DNA from: an uncultured Clostridia bacterium
Lineage (GTDB): Bacteria > Bacillota > Clostridia > Christensenellales > CAG-138
Assembly: GCA_944366945.1 (NCBI GenBank)
Contig: CALVWJ010000014.1
Coordinates: 1-64,000 of the forward strand
DNA length: 64,000 nt
Direction: 5' to 3'
The position numbers and the translations under genes were made by a program. Under the pieces are notes generated by a model that had not been told where the DNA came from, ran no database searches, and was given only the letters and a program-made list of their open reading frames with translations. The stretch's first letter is position 1; the number at the start of each line of letters is the position of its first letter. This document shows, one piece after another, positions 17,259 through 25,584 of the stretch.

Positions 17259-18620
17259 ATGTTCATTGACGTCCTTGTGGCCGAAATCGGCTCCACCACC
17301 ACGCTGGTCAATGCCTTCACGGGCATCGCCTCCGGCGCACCGCGCCTCGTTGCCCAGGGGCAGGCGCCCACGAGCGTCCTTGAGGGGGATGTGCGCGTGG
17401 GCCTGCGCGGCGCAATCGCCGATCTTGAGGCGCGCAGCGGCTATGGCAGCATCGAATACGGCGAAATGTTCGCCACAAGCTCCGCGGCAGGCGGCCTGCG
17501 CATGTGCGTCTGCGGCCTTGTTTACGATATGACGGTGAAGGCTGCGGAGGCTGCGGCGCTCGGCGCCGGCGCTATCGTAAAGCTTGCAACGGCCGGCAAG
17601 CTCTCCGAATTCGATCTGATGGACCTGCAGGAGGCAAAGCCCAACCTCATTCTGCTTGCGGGCGGCACGGATTACGGCGAGCGCGAAACCGCGCTTTTCA
17701 ATGCGGAGCGCATTGCGGAATCCGGCCTGCGCGCGCCCGTGATCTATGCGGGCAACGTGCAGAACCAAACGCACATCCAGGCCATTTTTGACCGGGCGGG
17801 CATCCCCTGCACGGTAACGGAAAATGTATACCCCAAGCTCGATATGCTCAACATCGAGCCCGCGAGGCGCATCATCCACAAGGTGTTTGAGGAGCACATC
17901 GTCCGTGCGCCGGGCATGGAGCATATCCGCGATATGGTAACAGGCGCAATCCTGCCCACCCCCGGCGCCGTGATGGAAGCTGCACAGCTGCTTTATAACG
18001 AAATCGGCGACCTCGTTGTGGTGGACATCGGCGGCGCGACCACGGACGTGCATTCCGTAACCGCCGGTTCGGATGAGATCGCCTCCATCCAGACGCAGCC
18101 GGAGCCGTTTGCCAAGCGCACCGTAGAGGGCGATCTGGGCCTTTATGTGAACGCCAAAAACCTCGTGGCCATGCTGGGCGAAGAGGCCCTTTCCCGCGAG
18201 CTTTCGCTCGATGTGCCCGCCGTGATGGCGCACTATAAGCCCATCCCGGATACGGAGGAGCAGTTCCGCCTGACGGAGCGCCTCTGCCGTGAAGCCGGCA
18301 TCCGCGCGCTCACGCGCCATGCGGGCGCGCTGCGCTATATCTACACCCCTTCCGGGCGCAAAACCGTTGCGGAGGGCAAGGATTTGACGCAGGTGAAGTT
18401 CATCGTGGGCACGGGCGGCGCGCTCACGCGGCTCCCCCACCGCGAAGCGCTGTTGCGCGCGCTTGCAGACTGCAATACCACAAAAATGATGCTTTTCCCG
18501 CGGGAAGGCGAGCTGGCGCTGCTCTTTGATGATGATTACATCATGGCGTCGCTCGGCGTGCTTTCCAAGCGCTATCCCGAAGCGGCACTGGCGCTCATGC
18601 GCCATTCCCTTTCGATTTGA
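17259..18620 (+). CDS. GlmL/MutL-family reactivase-like protein of ornithine degradation
   Basis: The 453-residue protein belongs to the ASKHA-fold family of GlmL/MutL, ATPases placed next to B12-dependent carbon-skeleton and amino mutases. The N-terminal phosphate loop is EIGSTTTLVNAF (residues about 8-19), and DIGGATTDVHSV is the second ATPase motif. In ornithine operons it is thought to reactivate or chaperone the aminomutase by exchanging damaged cobalamin; that role is inferred from family and position. The ribosome site (GAAGGGAAAC) is moderate. Confidence 0.88.
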   Translation: MFIDVLVAEIGSTTTLVNAFTGIASGAPRLVAQGQAPTSVLEGDVRVGLRGAIADLEARSGYGSIEYGEMFATSSAAGGLRMCVCGLVYDMTVKAAEAAALGAGAIVKLATAGKLSEFDLMDLQEAKPNLILLAGGTDYGERETALFNAERIAESGLRAPVIYAGNVQNQTHIQAIFDRAGIPCTVTENVYPKLDMLNIEPARRIIHKVFEEHIVRAPGMEHIRDMVTGAILPTPGAVMEAAQLLYNEIGDLVVVDIGGATTDVHSVTAGSDEIASIQTQPEPFAKRTVEGDLGLYVNAKNLVAMLGEEALSRELSLDVPAVMAHYKPIPDTEEQFRLTERLCREAGIRALTRHAGALRYIYTPSGRKTVAEGKDLTQVKFIVGTGGALTRLPHREALLRALADCNTTKMMLFPREGELALLFDDDYIMASLGVLSKRYPEAALALMRHSLSI

Positions 18621-18621
18621 T

Positions 18622-18650
18622 TTGCCAAATGCAAGGAGAAGGGGTATTAT
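18622..18650 (+). promoter_or_regulatory. Internal sigma-A promoter before ornithine racemase
   Basis: TTGCCA and TATTAT, each one mismatch from consensus, are exactly 17 bases apart. The -35 starts two bases after the glmL-like stop codon, so orr and the carbamoyltransferase gene can be expressed separately from the mutase operon. Confidence 0.7.
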
Positions 18651-18754
18651 AATAGAATTCGGACAAATTGCCTAAGAGCGCGCAGCGCACGGTCGGGCTT
18701 GGCCGCTTTTCCAGGCCTTCGATTGGGTTTGCCAGCGCAGAAAGAAGGTTTACC

Positions 18755-19840
18755 ATGTACCCAAGGATCATCGCCAATCTGGATAAATTGCAGGAAAACG
18801 CGCAGCATACGGTTGCGGCCGGCCGTTCCCGCGGGATTTCCATCGGCCTCGTCAGCAAATGCGTCTGCGCGGATGCGCGCATCGCAGCAGCGATCGCGGA
18901 AACGGACGTGGCGTTCATCGCGGATTCCCGCGTGCGCAACCTTGCAAAGCTGCCCGTTTCCAAGCCCCGTTACCTGCTGCGCATTGCACAGCCCTCTGAG
19001 GTGCAGGACGTCATCCGCTTCAGCGAGATCAGCCAGCAGAGCGAGCCCTATACCATCCGCCTTCTGGGCGAAGAAGCTGCCCGGCAGGGCAAGCGCCACA
19101 AGGTGGTGCTCATGATCGATATGGGCGATTTGCGCGAAGGCGTGTTTTTCCAGGACAAGGAAGGCATTTATGCCCTTGCGGACGCTGTGCTCGCCTGCCC
19201 AGCGCTCGAGCTTTACGGCGTTGGCGTGAATCTTACCTGCTTTGGCGGTGTGCTCCCGAGCGAAGAAAACCTTTCCGGCCTAGTGCAGGTTGCAACGCTC
19301 TTGCGCGACCGCTACGGCGTGCCGCTCCCGTTTGTTTCCGGCGGCAACACCAGCTCTTTGAACCTGCTGTTCCACGATGCGATCCCCAAGGGCATCACCA
19401 ACCTGCGCATTGGCGAAGGGTTCCTCCTTGCAAACGATACCGCCAACCTTGCGCCCATCTCCGGCTCCTTCCACCGCGATTGCTTTACGCTGGAGGCGCA
19501 GCTGGTCGAGGTCAAGCGCAAGCCCTCCAAGCCCATCGGGCGCACCGGCGCAAACGCCTTCGGCGAAATCGTGGAATTCCCGGATCGCGGGGAAATGCTC
19601 CGCGGCATCTGCGCCATCGGCCGGCAGGACGTTTCGCCGGAAGGCTTAACGCCTTGTGACCCGCGCGTTGAGCTCCTCGGCGCAAGCTCGGATCACCTTC
19701 TTGTGAACCTAAACGATTCCCCGGAATACAAGGTAGGCGATGTGCTCTCCTTTATCCCGGATTATGGCGCGCTGCTGCGCGTTTACACGAGCGAATATGT
19801 GTATAAAGCATACCGGACTTCCGCCCCGTTCATGGGCTGA
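18755..19840 (+). CDS. orr: Ornithine (alanine/ornithine-type) racemase
   Basis: The 361-residue protein is a fold-type III PLP enzyme of the alanine racemase/YhfX-like barrel group. The Schiff-base lysine is K35 in [12 protein letters not shown]. The C-terminal beta domain has the [12 protein letters not shown] segment seen in ornithine racemases. It interconverts L- and D-ornithine, supplying the D-isomer needed by OraS/OraE. The ATG at 18755 follows GAAAGAAGG; the open frame extends 29 codons upstream through the promoter and is not used. A general amino-acid racemase remains possible. Confidence 0.88.
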   Translation: MYPRIIANLDKLQENAQHTVAAGRSRGISIGLVSKCVCADARIAAAIAETDVAFIADSRVRNLAKLPVSKPRYLLRIAQPSEVQDVIRFSEISQQSEPYTIRLLGEEAARQGKRHKVVLMIDMGDLREGVFFQDKEGIYALADAVLACPALELYGVGVNLTCFGGVLPSEENLSGLVQVATLLRDRYGVPLPFVSGGNTSSLNLLFHDAIPKGITNLRIGEGFLLANDTANLAPISGSFHRDCFTLEAQLVEVKRKPSKPIGRTGANAFGEIVEFPDRGEMLRGICAIGRQDVSPEGLTPCDPRVELLGASSDHLLVNLNDSPEYKVGDVLSFIPDYGALLRVYTSEYVYKAYRTSAPFMG

Positions 19841-19913
19841 ATGCCGCGTGCTTTTCATCGAAATTCTATCCCCACCAACCATCAATATTATGCAAAGGAG
19901 ATCGACACACACC

Positions 19914-20906
19914 ATGCCCGTAAATTTGAAAGGACGTTCCCTGTTGACCTTGAAGGATTTCACCCCGGCCGAGATCCGTTACCTGCTGGATCTTGCGCGC
20001 GACCTCAAGGCAAAGAAGCGTGCAGGCATCAAGAACAACCTGCTTGAAGGCAAAAACATCGTGCTGCTTTTTGAAAAAACCTCAACCCGCACCCGCTGCG
20101 CTTTCGAGGTGGCCGCGTTTGACGAAGGCGCAAACGTAACCTTCCTTTCCAACAGCCAGATGGGCAAAAAGGAATCGCTGGAGGATACCGCAAAGGTGCT
20201 CGGCCGCTTCTATGACGGCATTGAATACCGCGGCTTCAAGCAACACGATGTGGAGATGCTCGCCAAGCACAGCGGTGTGCCGGTGTGGAACGGCTTGACG
20301 GACCTTTATCACCCCACGCAGATTCTTGCGGACTTTTTGACCATCGAAGAGCATGTCCATAAGCCGCTCAACAAGTGCAAGCTGGTTTATGTGGGCGATG
20401 CGCGCAACAATATGGGCAATTCCCTCATGATCGGCGCCGCCAAAATGGGCATGGCCTTCATGGGCATTGCGCCCAAGTCCCTCTTCCCGGATGAAAAGCT
20501 CGTAGCGGAAATGCGCGCGGTCGCAGCCGAGACCGGCGCCACGATCGAGTTCTCCGAAAACGTTGCGGATGTGAAGGGCGCGGATGCCATCTATACCGAC
20601 GTTTGGGTATCCATGGGTGAGGAAGCGCAGTTTGCAGAGCGCATCAAGCTTTTAACCCCCTACCGCGTCACCATGGACATGATGCAGGCCACCGGCAACC
20701 CGGATTGCATCTTCCTCCACTGCCTGCCCTCGTTCCACGATCTTGAAACCAGCGTAGGCCGTGAAATCTATGAGAAGTTCGGCATCACCGAAATGGAAGT
20801 GACCGATGAGGTGTTCCGCTGCCCGCAATCCAAGGTATTCGACGAGGCGGAAAACCGCATGCATACGATCAAGGCCGTCATGGTGGCAACCATCGGCCGG
20901 CAATAA
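19914..20906 (+). CDS. Ornithine carbamoyltransferase
   Basis: The 330-residue enzyme has all expected motifs: STRTR for carbamoyl phosphate (residues 57-61), YHPTQ, and HCLP for ornithine. It is full length. In the catabolic direction it phosphorolyses citrulline to ornithine and carbamoyl phosphate (arcB of the arginine deiminase route); in the other direction it serves arginine synthesis (argF). No arginine deiminase or carbamate kinase gene is adjacent, but its position behind orr argues that it feeds or drains the ornithine pool of this operon. AAAGGAG lies about 13 bases before the ATG, an unusually long spacing. A strong terminator follows. Confidence 0.93.
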   Translation: MPVNLKGRSLLTLKDFTPAEIRYLLDLARDLKAKKRAGIKNNLLEGKNIVLLFEKTSTRTRCAFEVAAFDEGANVTFLSNSQMGKKESLEDTAKVLGRFYDGIEYRGFKQHDVEMLAKHSGVPVWNGLTDLYHPTQILADFLTIEEHVHKPLNKCKLVYVGDARNNMGNSLMIGAAKMGMAFMGIAPKSLFPDEKLVAEMRAVAAETGATIEFSENVADVKGADAIYTDVWVSMGEEAQFAERIKLLTPYRVTMDMMQATGNPDCIFLHCLPSFHDLETSVGREIYEKFGITEMEVTDEVFRCPQSKVFDEAENRMHTIKAVMVATIGRQ

Positions 20907-20926
20907 GCCAGAGTTTTTCAAAATTA

Positions 20927-20959
20927 ACGGAGCGTGCCAGGCGGCGCGCTCCGTTTTTA
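20927..20959 (+). terminator. Terminator of the ornithine gene cluster
   Basis: A 12-bp stem with one G-U pair (ACGGAGCGTGCC / GGCGCGCTCCGT) closes a tetraloop and runs into five T. Confidence 0.88.
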
Positions 20960-21288
20960 TATGCAATACGGCCTTCGGCGCTTCCGCTGCGCTTTCTTGG
21001 GCGACACGGAGGGTGATCCCGGCAGAAACAGGAAAAGCCGCGTTTAAAAGAGTTCCTGTTGGCTTGTGCGGCAGGGATTTTTCCATGCGCCGCGCAGGAG
21101 GGCATGCTTGTTGTGCAAGTGCCGCAACGCAGCTGTCAGCTTTCCCCTGCTTTTCTGCTGCCCGGTTCTGTTTGAAAGGATGCGGCTCTGTCTGCACAGT
21201 TGCGGCATCTGCATCCTTCTTTTTTGCTTCACGCTTCCTCCCCCACTGCATATCATGAACCAGAAGTTGAAATTATGGGGGATTGCGT
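20960..21288. other. Intergenic region before the glycosyltransferase gene
   Basis: No gene is supportable in these 329 bases. I could not identify a convincing vegetative promoter for the glycosyltransferase/collagen pair here; a sporulation-sigma promoter would be easy to miss by eye. Confidence 0.4.
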
Positions 21289-22392
21289 ATGGCTACCATC
21301 AGCCTGTGTATGATCGTCAAAAACGAGGAAGCCGTGCTTGCGCGGTGCCTGGACAGCATCCGCGCAGGTGTGGACGAAATCATCATCGCCGATACGGGCA
21401 GCAGCGATAACACCAAGGAAATTGCGGCGCACTACACCGACAAAATCTACGATTTTGCATGGATTGACGATTTTTCCGCCGCGCGGAATTTCGCCTTTTC
21501 CAAGGCCACGATGGACTTCGTTATGTGGCTCGATGCAGACGATGTGTTCCTGCCGGAAGACCTTTCCGCCTTTTTGGCTCTCAAGGAAACGCTCACGGAG
21601 GCTGTGGACGCCGTGGCCCTCCCCTACCACACCGCGTTTGACGAAGCCGGGAACCCCGTGTTTTCGTTTTACCGCACGCGTTTGGTCCGCAGGCATGCCG
21701 ACCATTTCTGGCAGGGGCGCGTCCATGAAGCGCTTGTGCATGGCGGGCGTACGATCTATGCCACCCCTGCCGTAACCCATCGCTCCATCAAAACCGGATA
21801 TTCCGACAGGAACCTGCGCATTTACGAAAAACAGCGCGCGGACGGCGAGCCGTTTTGCCCGCGCGATCTTTTTTATTACGGCCGGGAGCTCTATTACCAC
21901 AGGAAATACGGCCGCGCGAAGGAAGAGCTCGAAGCGTTCCTCTCGGAAGGCAAGGGATGGAACGAAAATAACATCGAGGCCTGCAAGATCCTTTCCTATT
22001 GCTACCGGGACACGGGCGACCTTCCTGCTGCCTTCCAGGCGCTCACGCGCTCGTTCTGCTATGATACCCCGCGCGCGGAAATATGCTGCGAGCTCGGCGC
22101 GCTGTGGATGCGCCTAAAAAAATATCAAACCGCTGTGTTCTGGTATGAGCTGGCGCTGCAAATCCCGCAAAACGAAACGAGCGGCGCCTTCGTTTCCAAG
22201 GATTGCTATGGATACCTCCCCTGCATCCAGCTCTGCGTATGCTATGACAAGCTGGGCGAACATGAGAAGGCTGAAGCATACAACCGCAAGGCCGGCATTT
22301 ACCGGCCTTCTTCGCCCGCTTACCAGCACAACCTTGCATATTTTGCCGCGCGCGCTGCTGCGGCGCACACGCAGGACAGCACGGGAATATAA
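21289..22392 (+). CDS. Family 2 glycosyltransferase with C-terminal TPR-like repeats
   Basis: The 367-residue protein opens with the GT2 fold: SLCMIVKNEEAVLARCL, IADTGSSDNT for nucleotide-sugar binding and the metal-binding WLDADD. From about residue 190 it is helical with TPR-like repeats (FYYGRELYYHRKYGRAKEEL and later similar units), as in SunS-like and other protein-modifying glycosyltransferases. The ATG follows a G-rich ribosome site; a TTG two codons upstream is less likely. It lies 63 bases before a collagen-like gene rich in Gly-Pro-Thr, whose threonines are the probable sugar acceptors. That link is inference from position and from BclA-type systems. Confidence 0.85.
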   Translation: MATISLCMIVKNEEAVLARCLDSIRAGVDEIIIADTGSSDNTKEIAAHYTDKIYDFAWIDDFSAARNFAFSKATMDFVMWLDADDVFLPEDLSAFLALKETLTEAVDAVALPYHTAFDEAGNPVFSFYRTRLVRRHADHFWQGRVHEALVHGGRTIYATPAVTHRSIKTGYSDRNLRIYEKQRADGEPFCPRDLFYYGRELYYHRKYGRAKEELEAFLSEGKGWNENNIEACKILSYCYRDTGDLPAAFQALTRSFCYDTPRAEICCELGALWMRLKKYQTAVFWYELALQIPQNETSGAFVSKDCYGYLPCIQLCVCYDKLGEHEKAEAYNRKAGIYRPSSPAYQHNLAYFAARAAAAHTQDSTGI

Positions 22393-22455
22393 TGAAACAG
22401 GCAGGGCAGGCATTTTCCCCTGCCCGGTATTACACAGTTAAGGAGTATGAAAAAT

Positions 22456-23631
22456 ATGAGTCCTGGCGCATATGACAATAATAACAACAGCCGAAGGAAC
22501 ATCTGCCCGCGGTGCGGGAAGCCGGTGAATTGCTGCACCTGCTGTTGCTGCGGCCCTACTGGGCCTACGGGCCCCACGGGCCCTATGGGCTTTCCCGGCA
22601 TTCCTGGTCCCACTGGCCCCACGGGCGCAATGGGCCCAACCGGCGCAACCGGCCCTCAAGGCATAATGGGTGCAACCGGCGCAACCGGCCTCTCCGGCCC
22701 TACCGGCGCAACCGGCCCTACGGGTGCAACGGGTGCAACCGGCCCTACTGGTCCTGCGGGTGGCCCCACTGGGCCTACCGGTGCAACTGGCGCAACCGGC
22801 CTTGCAGGCCCCACCGGTGCAACCGGCGCGACGGGTGCAACCGGCCCCACTGGCCCTACCGGTGCTGCCGGAACAAATGGCCGCATGGGACCTACCGGCC
22901 CTACCGGCCCTACCGGCGCTGATGGCACAAACGGCCAGATGGGACCCACCGGTCCTACCGGTCTTGCAGGCGATACCGGCGCGACAGGCCCTACCGGTCC
23001 TACCGGACCCACTGGCCCGACTGGACATACCGGCGACACCGGCCCTACTGGTCCTACTGGCCCGACTGGCCCCACCGGACCCACTGGTCCCACTGGTCCC
23101 ACCGGTGATGCAGGCCCTGCCGGTCGAGATGGCACCAACGGCACGGATGGCACAGATGGCGCAACCGGTCCTACCGGACCCACTGGCCCGACTGGGCCCA
23201 CCGGCGACACCGGACCCACCGGCGATGCAGGCCCCGCAGGTGCACAAGGCCCAGAAGGCCCGCAGGGTCCTGAAGGTCCTGCTGGTGCGCAAGGCCCTGC
23301 CGGTGCAGACGGCGCAACCGGTGCAACCGGCCCCACTGGCCCCACTGGGCCCACCGGCGACGCTGGCCCCGCCGGCGCACAAGGCCCAGAAGGCCCGCAG
23401 GGTCCTGAAGGTCCGCAGGGTCCTGAAGGTCCTGCTGGTGCGCAAGGCCCTGCCGGTGCAGACGGCGCAACCGGCCCTACCGGCCCCACTGGCCCCACCG
23501 GGCCGACCGGCGACGCAGCCGTAATCACGCCTGCTGCTGCGGTGAATGATGCAACCGATACGGCCGATATTGTAACGCAGTTCAACGAGCTGCTGGCAAA
23601 CATGCGGGCTGCCGGCCTTCTGAGCTCCTAA
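22456..23631 (+). CDS. Collagen-like (BclA-type) surface protein
   Basis: The 391-residue protein has three parts. Residues 1-32 are hydrophilic and end in the cysteine cluster [16 protein letters not shown]. Residues 33-354 form about 107 Gly-X-Y triplets, mostly GPT and GAT, with a single one-residue break (GPAGGPT). Residues 355-391 form an amphipathic C terminus ([19 protein letters not shown]) resembling the end domain of clostridial exosporium collagen-like proteins. The ATG at 22456 is preferred over one three codons upstream because AAGGAG is only one base from the latter. There is no signal peptide, which suits a protein assembled on the forespore surface from the mother cell. A terminator follows. 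Confidence 0.9.
   Translation: MSPGAYDNNNNSRRNICPRCGKPVNCCTCCCCGPTGPTGPTGPMGFPGIPGPTGPTGAMGPTGATGPQGIMGATGATGLSGPTGATGPTGATGATGPTGPAGGPTGPTGATGATGLAGPTGATGATGATGPTGPTGAAGTNGRMGPTGPTGPTGADGTNGQMGPTGPTGLAGDTGATGPTGPTGPTGPTGHTGDTGPTGPTGPTGPTGPTGPTGPTGDAGPAGRDGTNGTDGTDGATGPTGPTGPTGPTGDTGPTGDAGPAGAQGPEGPQGPEGPAGAQGPAGADGATGATGPTGPTGPTGDAGPAGAQGPEGPQGPEGPQGPEGPAGAQGPAGADGATGPTGPTGPTGPTGDAAVITPAAAVNDATDTADIVTQFNELLANMRAAGLLSS
22552..23517 (+). repeat. Collagen-coding GGN-CCN-ACN triplet repeats
   Basis: About 107 nine-base units coding Gly-X-Y, many nearly identical, with blocks rich in Gly-Pro-Thr and a later pair of duplicated [13 protein letters not shown] blocks (about 23237-23300 and 23377-23450). 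Confidence 0.92.
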
Positions 23632-23679
23632 TTTCCCCCGTGGCGCCTGTGCCACGAGCGCCCGCTTCCTATAACTGGA

Positions 23680-23708
23680 GTGAGGGCGGCGCAATGCGCT
23701 GCCCTCAC
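23680..23708 (+). other. 13-bp perfect hairpin downstream of the collagen-like gene
   Basis: GTGAGGGC and GCCCTCAC close a stem that continues through a G-T pair into GCGC/GCGC with an AAT loop. No T tract follows. Confidence 0.6.
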
Positions 23709-23727
23709 AGGTCCAAAATTCAAATGA

Positions 23728-23768
23728 GGGCGTTATGCAGCGTCTATCCCACCGCATAACGCCCTTTT
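23728..23768 (+). terminator. Terminator of the glycosyltransferase/collagen pair
   Basis: GGGCGTTATGC (23728-23738) pairs perfectly with GCATAACGCCC (23754-23764), followed by TTTT. It separates the pair from the convergent dppA-like gene. Confidence 0.8.
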
Positions 23769-23778
23769 ATGCATTTCC

Positions 23779-24585
23779 TTACAGCACAAAGCTGAAGAAT
23801 TTGAGCACTTCCCACCAGTCGTTATGCTCAAAAAGCACCGTGCGCGTATCCACCTGCTGTGCGCCGGGGTAGAACCCGCCGCGGGTCGCGCGCGTATGCT
23901 CTTTAAAATTGATTTCCGCCACGAAGCGCTCCGGCATGGGGAACATGCACGCTTCCGGCTTATGCGCACGCATGGCATCTTCCACCGTTTTCTTGATGGT
24001 CCTCACCGCAACTTCCGGGTGCATGCCGAGCGTGCCGTTGCCAAAGCCTTCGCTCGTGGGCACGGCAGCAATGTTGGGGTTCATGCGCTGCATCCATTCG
24101 CAAAGGCCGCGATCGCCCGTGACGCAATACACCGGAACGCCCACATAGGACGCCGTAAGCGAATTGATCATCAGCTCGCTCGCAAGCTCGCCGTTGATTT
24201 TGACATAGTTGTTGCCCGTGTTCATGGTATGGGAAAGCGGGTTGCAGTTCATCTGCGCCGCGCTGTGATAGCCTGTGAAGATGACGCCGTCAAAGCTCTT
24301 GTCCAGCCCGAACATCATGGAATATGGGTGGCAGGCCCAGCCGCGGAACACCCGCGCATATTCGGGCAGCTTTGCCGGGTTCAAGTTGCGCCCGCTGTCA
24401 TGCGCATCCTTTACGAGGATTTCCTCCGCGCCAGCAGCATGTGCGCCTTCGCAGGCCGCCGCGACCTCGCGGGTCATCTGCGCTGCGAAATAATCGTATT
24501 CGTGGGGCATGGTGCGCTCTGTCTCGTTCCAGTGCGCAATGCCGGATGTGCCTTCAATGTCCGCGCTGATAAAGATCTTCTTCAT
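23779..24585 (-). CDS. dppA: M55-family D-aminopeptidase
   Basis: The 268-residue protein is a DppA-like zinc D-aminopeptidase, a self-compartmentalising decamer in B. subtilis that releases N-terminal D-amino acids such as D-Ala. The metal-binding ISADIEGTSGI motif is at residues 5-15, and VKDAHDSGRN and TGYHSAAQMNCNPLSHTMN carry further conserved residues. GAGGAGG precedes the ATG. It is the last gene of a minus-strand run alr - alpha/beta hydrolase - dppA, all with short gaps. Confidence 0.92.
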   Translation of the reverse strand: MKKIFISADIEGTSGIAHWNETERTMPHEYDYFAAQMTREVAAACEGAHAAGAEEILVKDAHDSGRNLNPAKLPEYARVFRGWACHPYSMMFGLDKSFDGVIFTGYHSAAQMNCNPLSHTMNTGNNYVKINGELASELMINSLTASYVGVPVYCVTGDRGLCEWMQRMNPNIAAVPTSEGFGNGTLGMHPEVAVRTIKKTVEDAMRAHKPEACMFPMPERFVAEINFKEHTRATRGGFYPGAQQVDTRTVLFEHNDWWEVLKFFSFVL

Positions 24586-24614
24586 GATTTCCTCCTCTAA
24601 CATGATTGTATCGT

Positions 24615-25553
24615 TCATGCGGGCCCACCCGCAAATTCATCGAGAAAAGCATACAGAGTCCGGGTGTATTCTGCGCGTGCGCATACGATGCTGCGGGCAT
24701 GCCCTGCACCTTTTACCAGCAGCAGCGCCTTTTTTCCGTTTTTTGCAGCATAGAGTTTCTCGCTGGCCGAAAACGGGATAAGCGCATCCTCTGTGCCGTG
24801 CACAAAAAGGATCGGAACCTCCGGAAGGCCGCCGCGCGCCCGGATCTCGCCCAGCGGGGAAACCTCCGAGAAAAAGAACCCGCCGCATGCGCGCATCAGA
24901 AGGCTCGCAAGCGGGATAAACGGCCAGGGCGGAAGCCGGAAAAGCGCATGCAGGTCATACTCCGCCTCCTCCGTAAGATCTGCATAAGGGCAATCCGCCA
25001 CCACGAAATCCGGCGGATGCTCCATGCAGGCCGCAAGCAGCACCGTTGCGCCACCCATGGACTCCCCATGCACGCCAATGAGCGCCCCTTCCCCCTTATC
25101 CGCACGCGCAAGCGCCACCATCTGCATGAGGTCATGCCGCTCCAAATAGCCCATAGTGGTGCGGCGCCCCTCGCTTTCACCGCAGTGCCGGTGGTCAAAA
25201 AGCAGCGCATCATAGCCGCGCGCCGTGTACAGCTTGGCGTATTTGAGCACATGCTCATACCGGCTGCCGAAGCCATGCACAAGCACGACTGCGCGCCGGG
25301 TCTCCTGCCCTGAGCGCAGCCAGGCGCAGCGCAGGGAAAGCCCATCGAAACTCTTGACCGTAAACTCTGCAAGCGGCATTGCCGCAAGCTCGCCGGGCAC
25401 AAGGTTTCCGCGCTCGATCTCCTTAGCCTCAGCGTTTGCGCGGGTATCCCGCGGCTGATGCAGCAGATATTGCACAACGGAAACGGACACCGCGCATATA
25501 CCAAGGAGGGCAAGCAATGCCGCGCCCAGCACAAACCACAGCCAAACGGGCAT
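24615..25553 (-). CDS. Membrane-anchored alpha/beta hydrolase
   Basis: The 312-residue protein has an N-terminal hydrophobic anchor (residues 3-30) and an alpha/beta-hydrolase domain. The oxyanion/histidine motif is VVLVHGFGSRYE, the nucleophile elbow GVHGESMGGATV holds the serine, the aspartate is in FVHGTEDALIP and the histidine in GAGHARS. It resembles the YfhR/BEM46-type serine hydrolases. AAAGGAGGGAGG precedes the ATG. Placement between alr and dppA suggests an envelope or D-amino-acid role, but the substrate is unknown. Confidence 0.82.
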   Translation of the reverse strand: MPVWLWFVLGAALLALLGICAVSVSVVQYLLHQPRDTRANAEAKEIERGNLVPGELAAMPLAEFTVKSFDGLSLRCAWLRSGQETRRAVVLVHGFGSRYEHVLKYAKLYTARGYDALLFDHRHCGESEGRRTTMGYLERHDLMQMVALARADKGEGALIGVHGESMGGATVLLAACMEHPPDFVVADCPYADLTEEAEYDLHALFRLPPWPFIPLASLLMRACGGFFFSEVSPLGEIRARGGLPEVPILFVHGTEDALIPFSASEKLYAAKNGKKALLLVKGAGHARSIVCARAEYTRTLYAFLDEFAGGPA

Positions 25554-25584
25554 AGGCCTCCCTCCTTTCTAATTTCGCATTGGA

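Noticed and set aside
22438..23757. Long open frames opposite and out of frame with the collagen-like gene
   Set aside because: Triplet repeats stay open in all frames; only the Gly-X-Y frame has a ribosome site, a sensible N terminus and a family-like C terminus.
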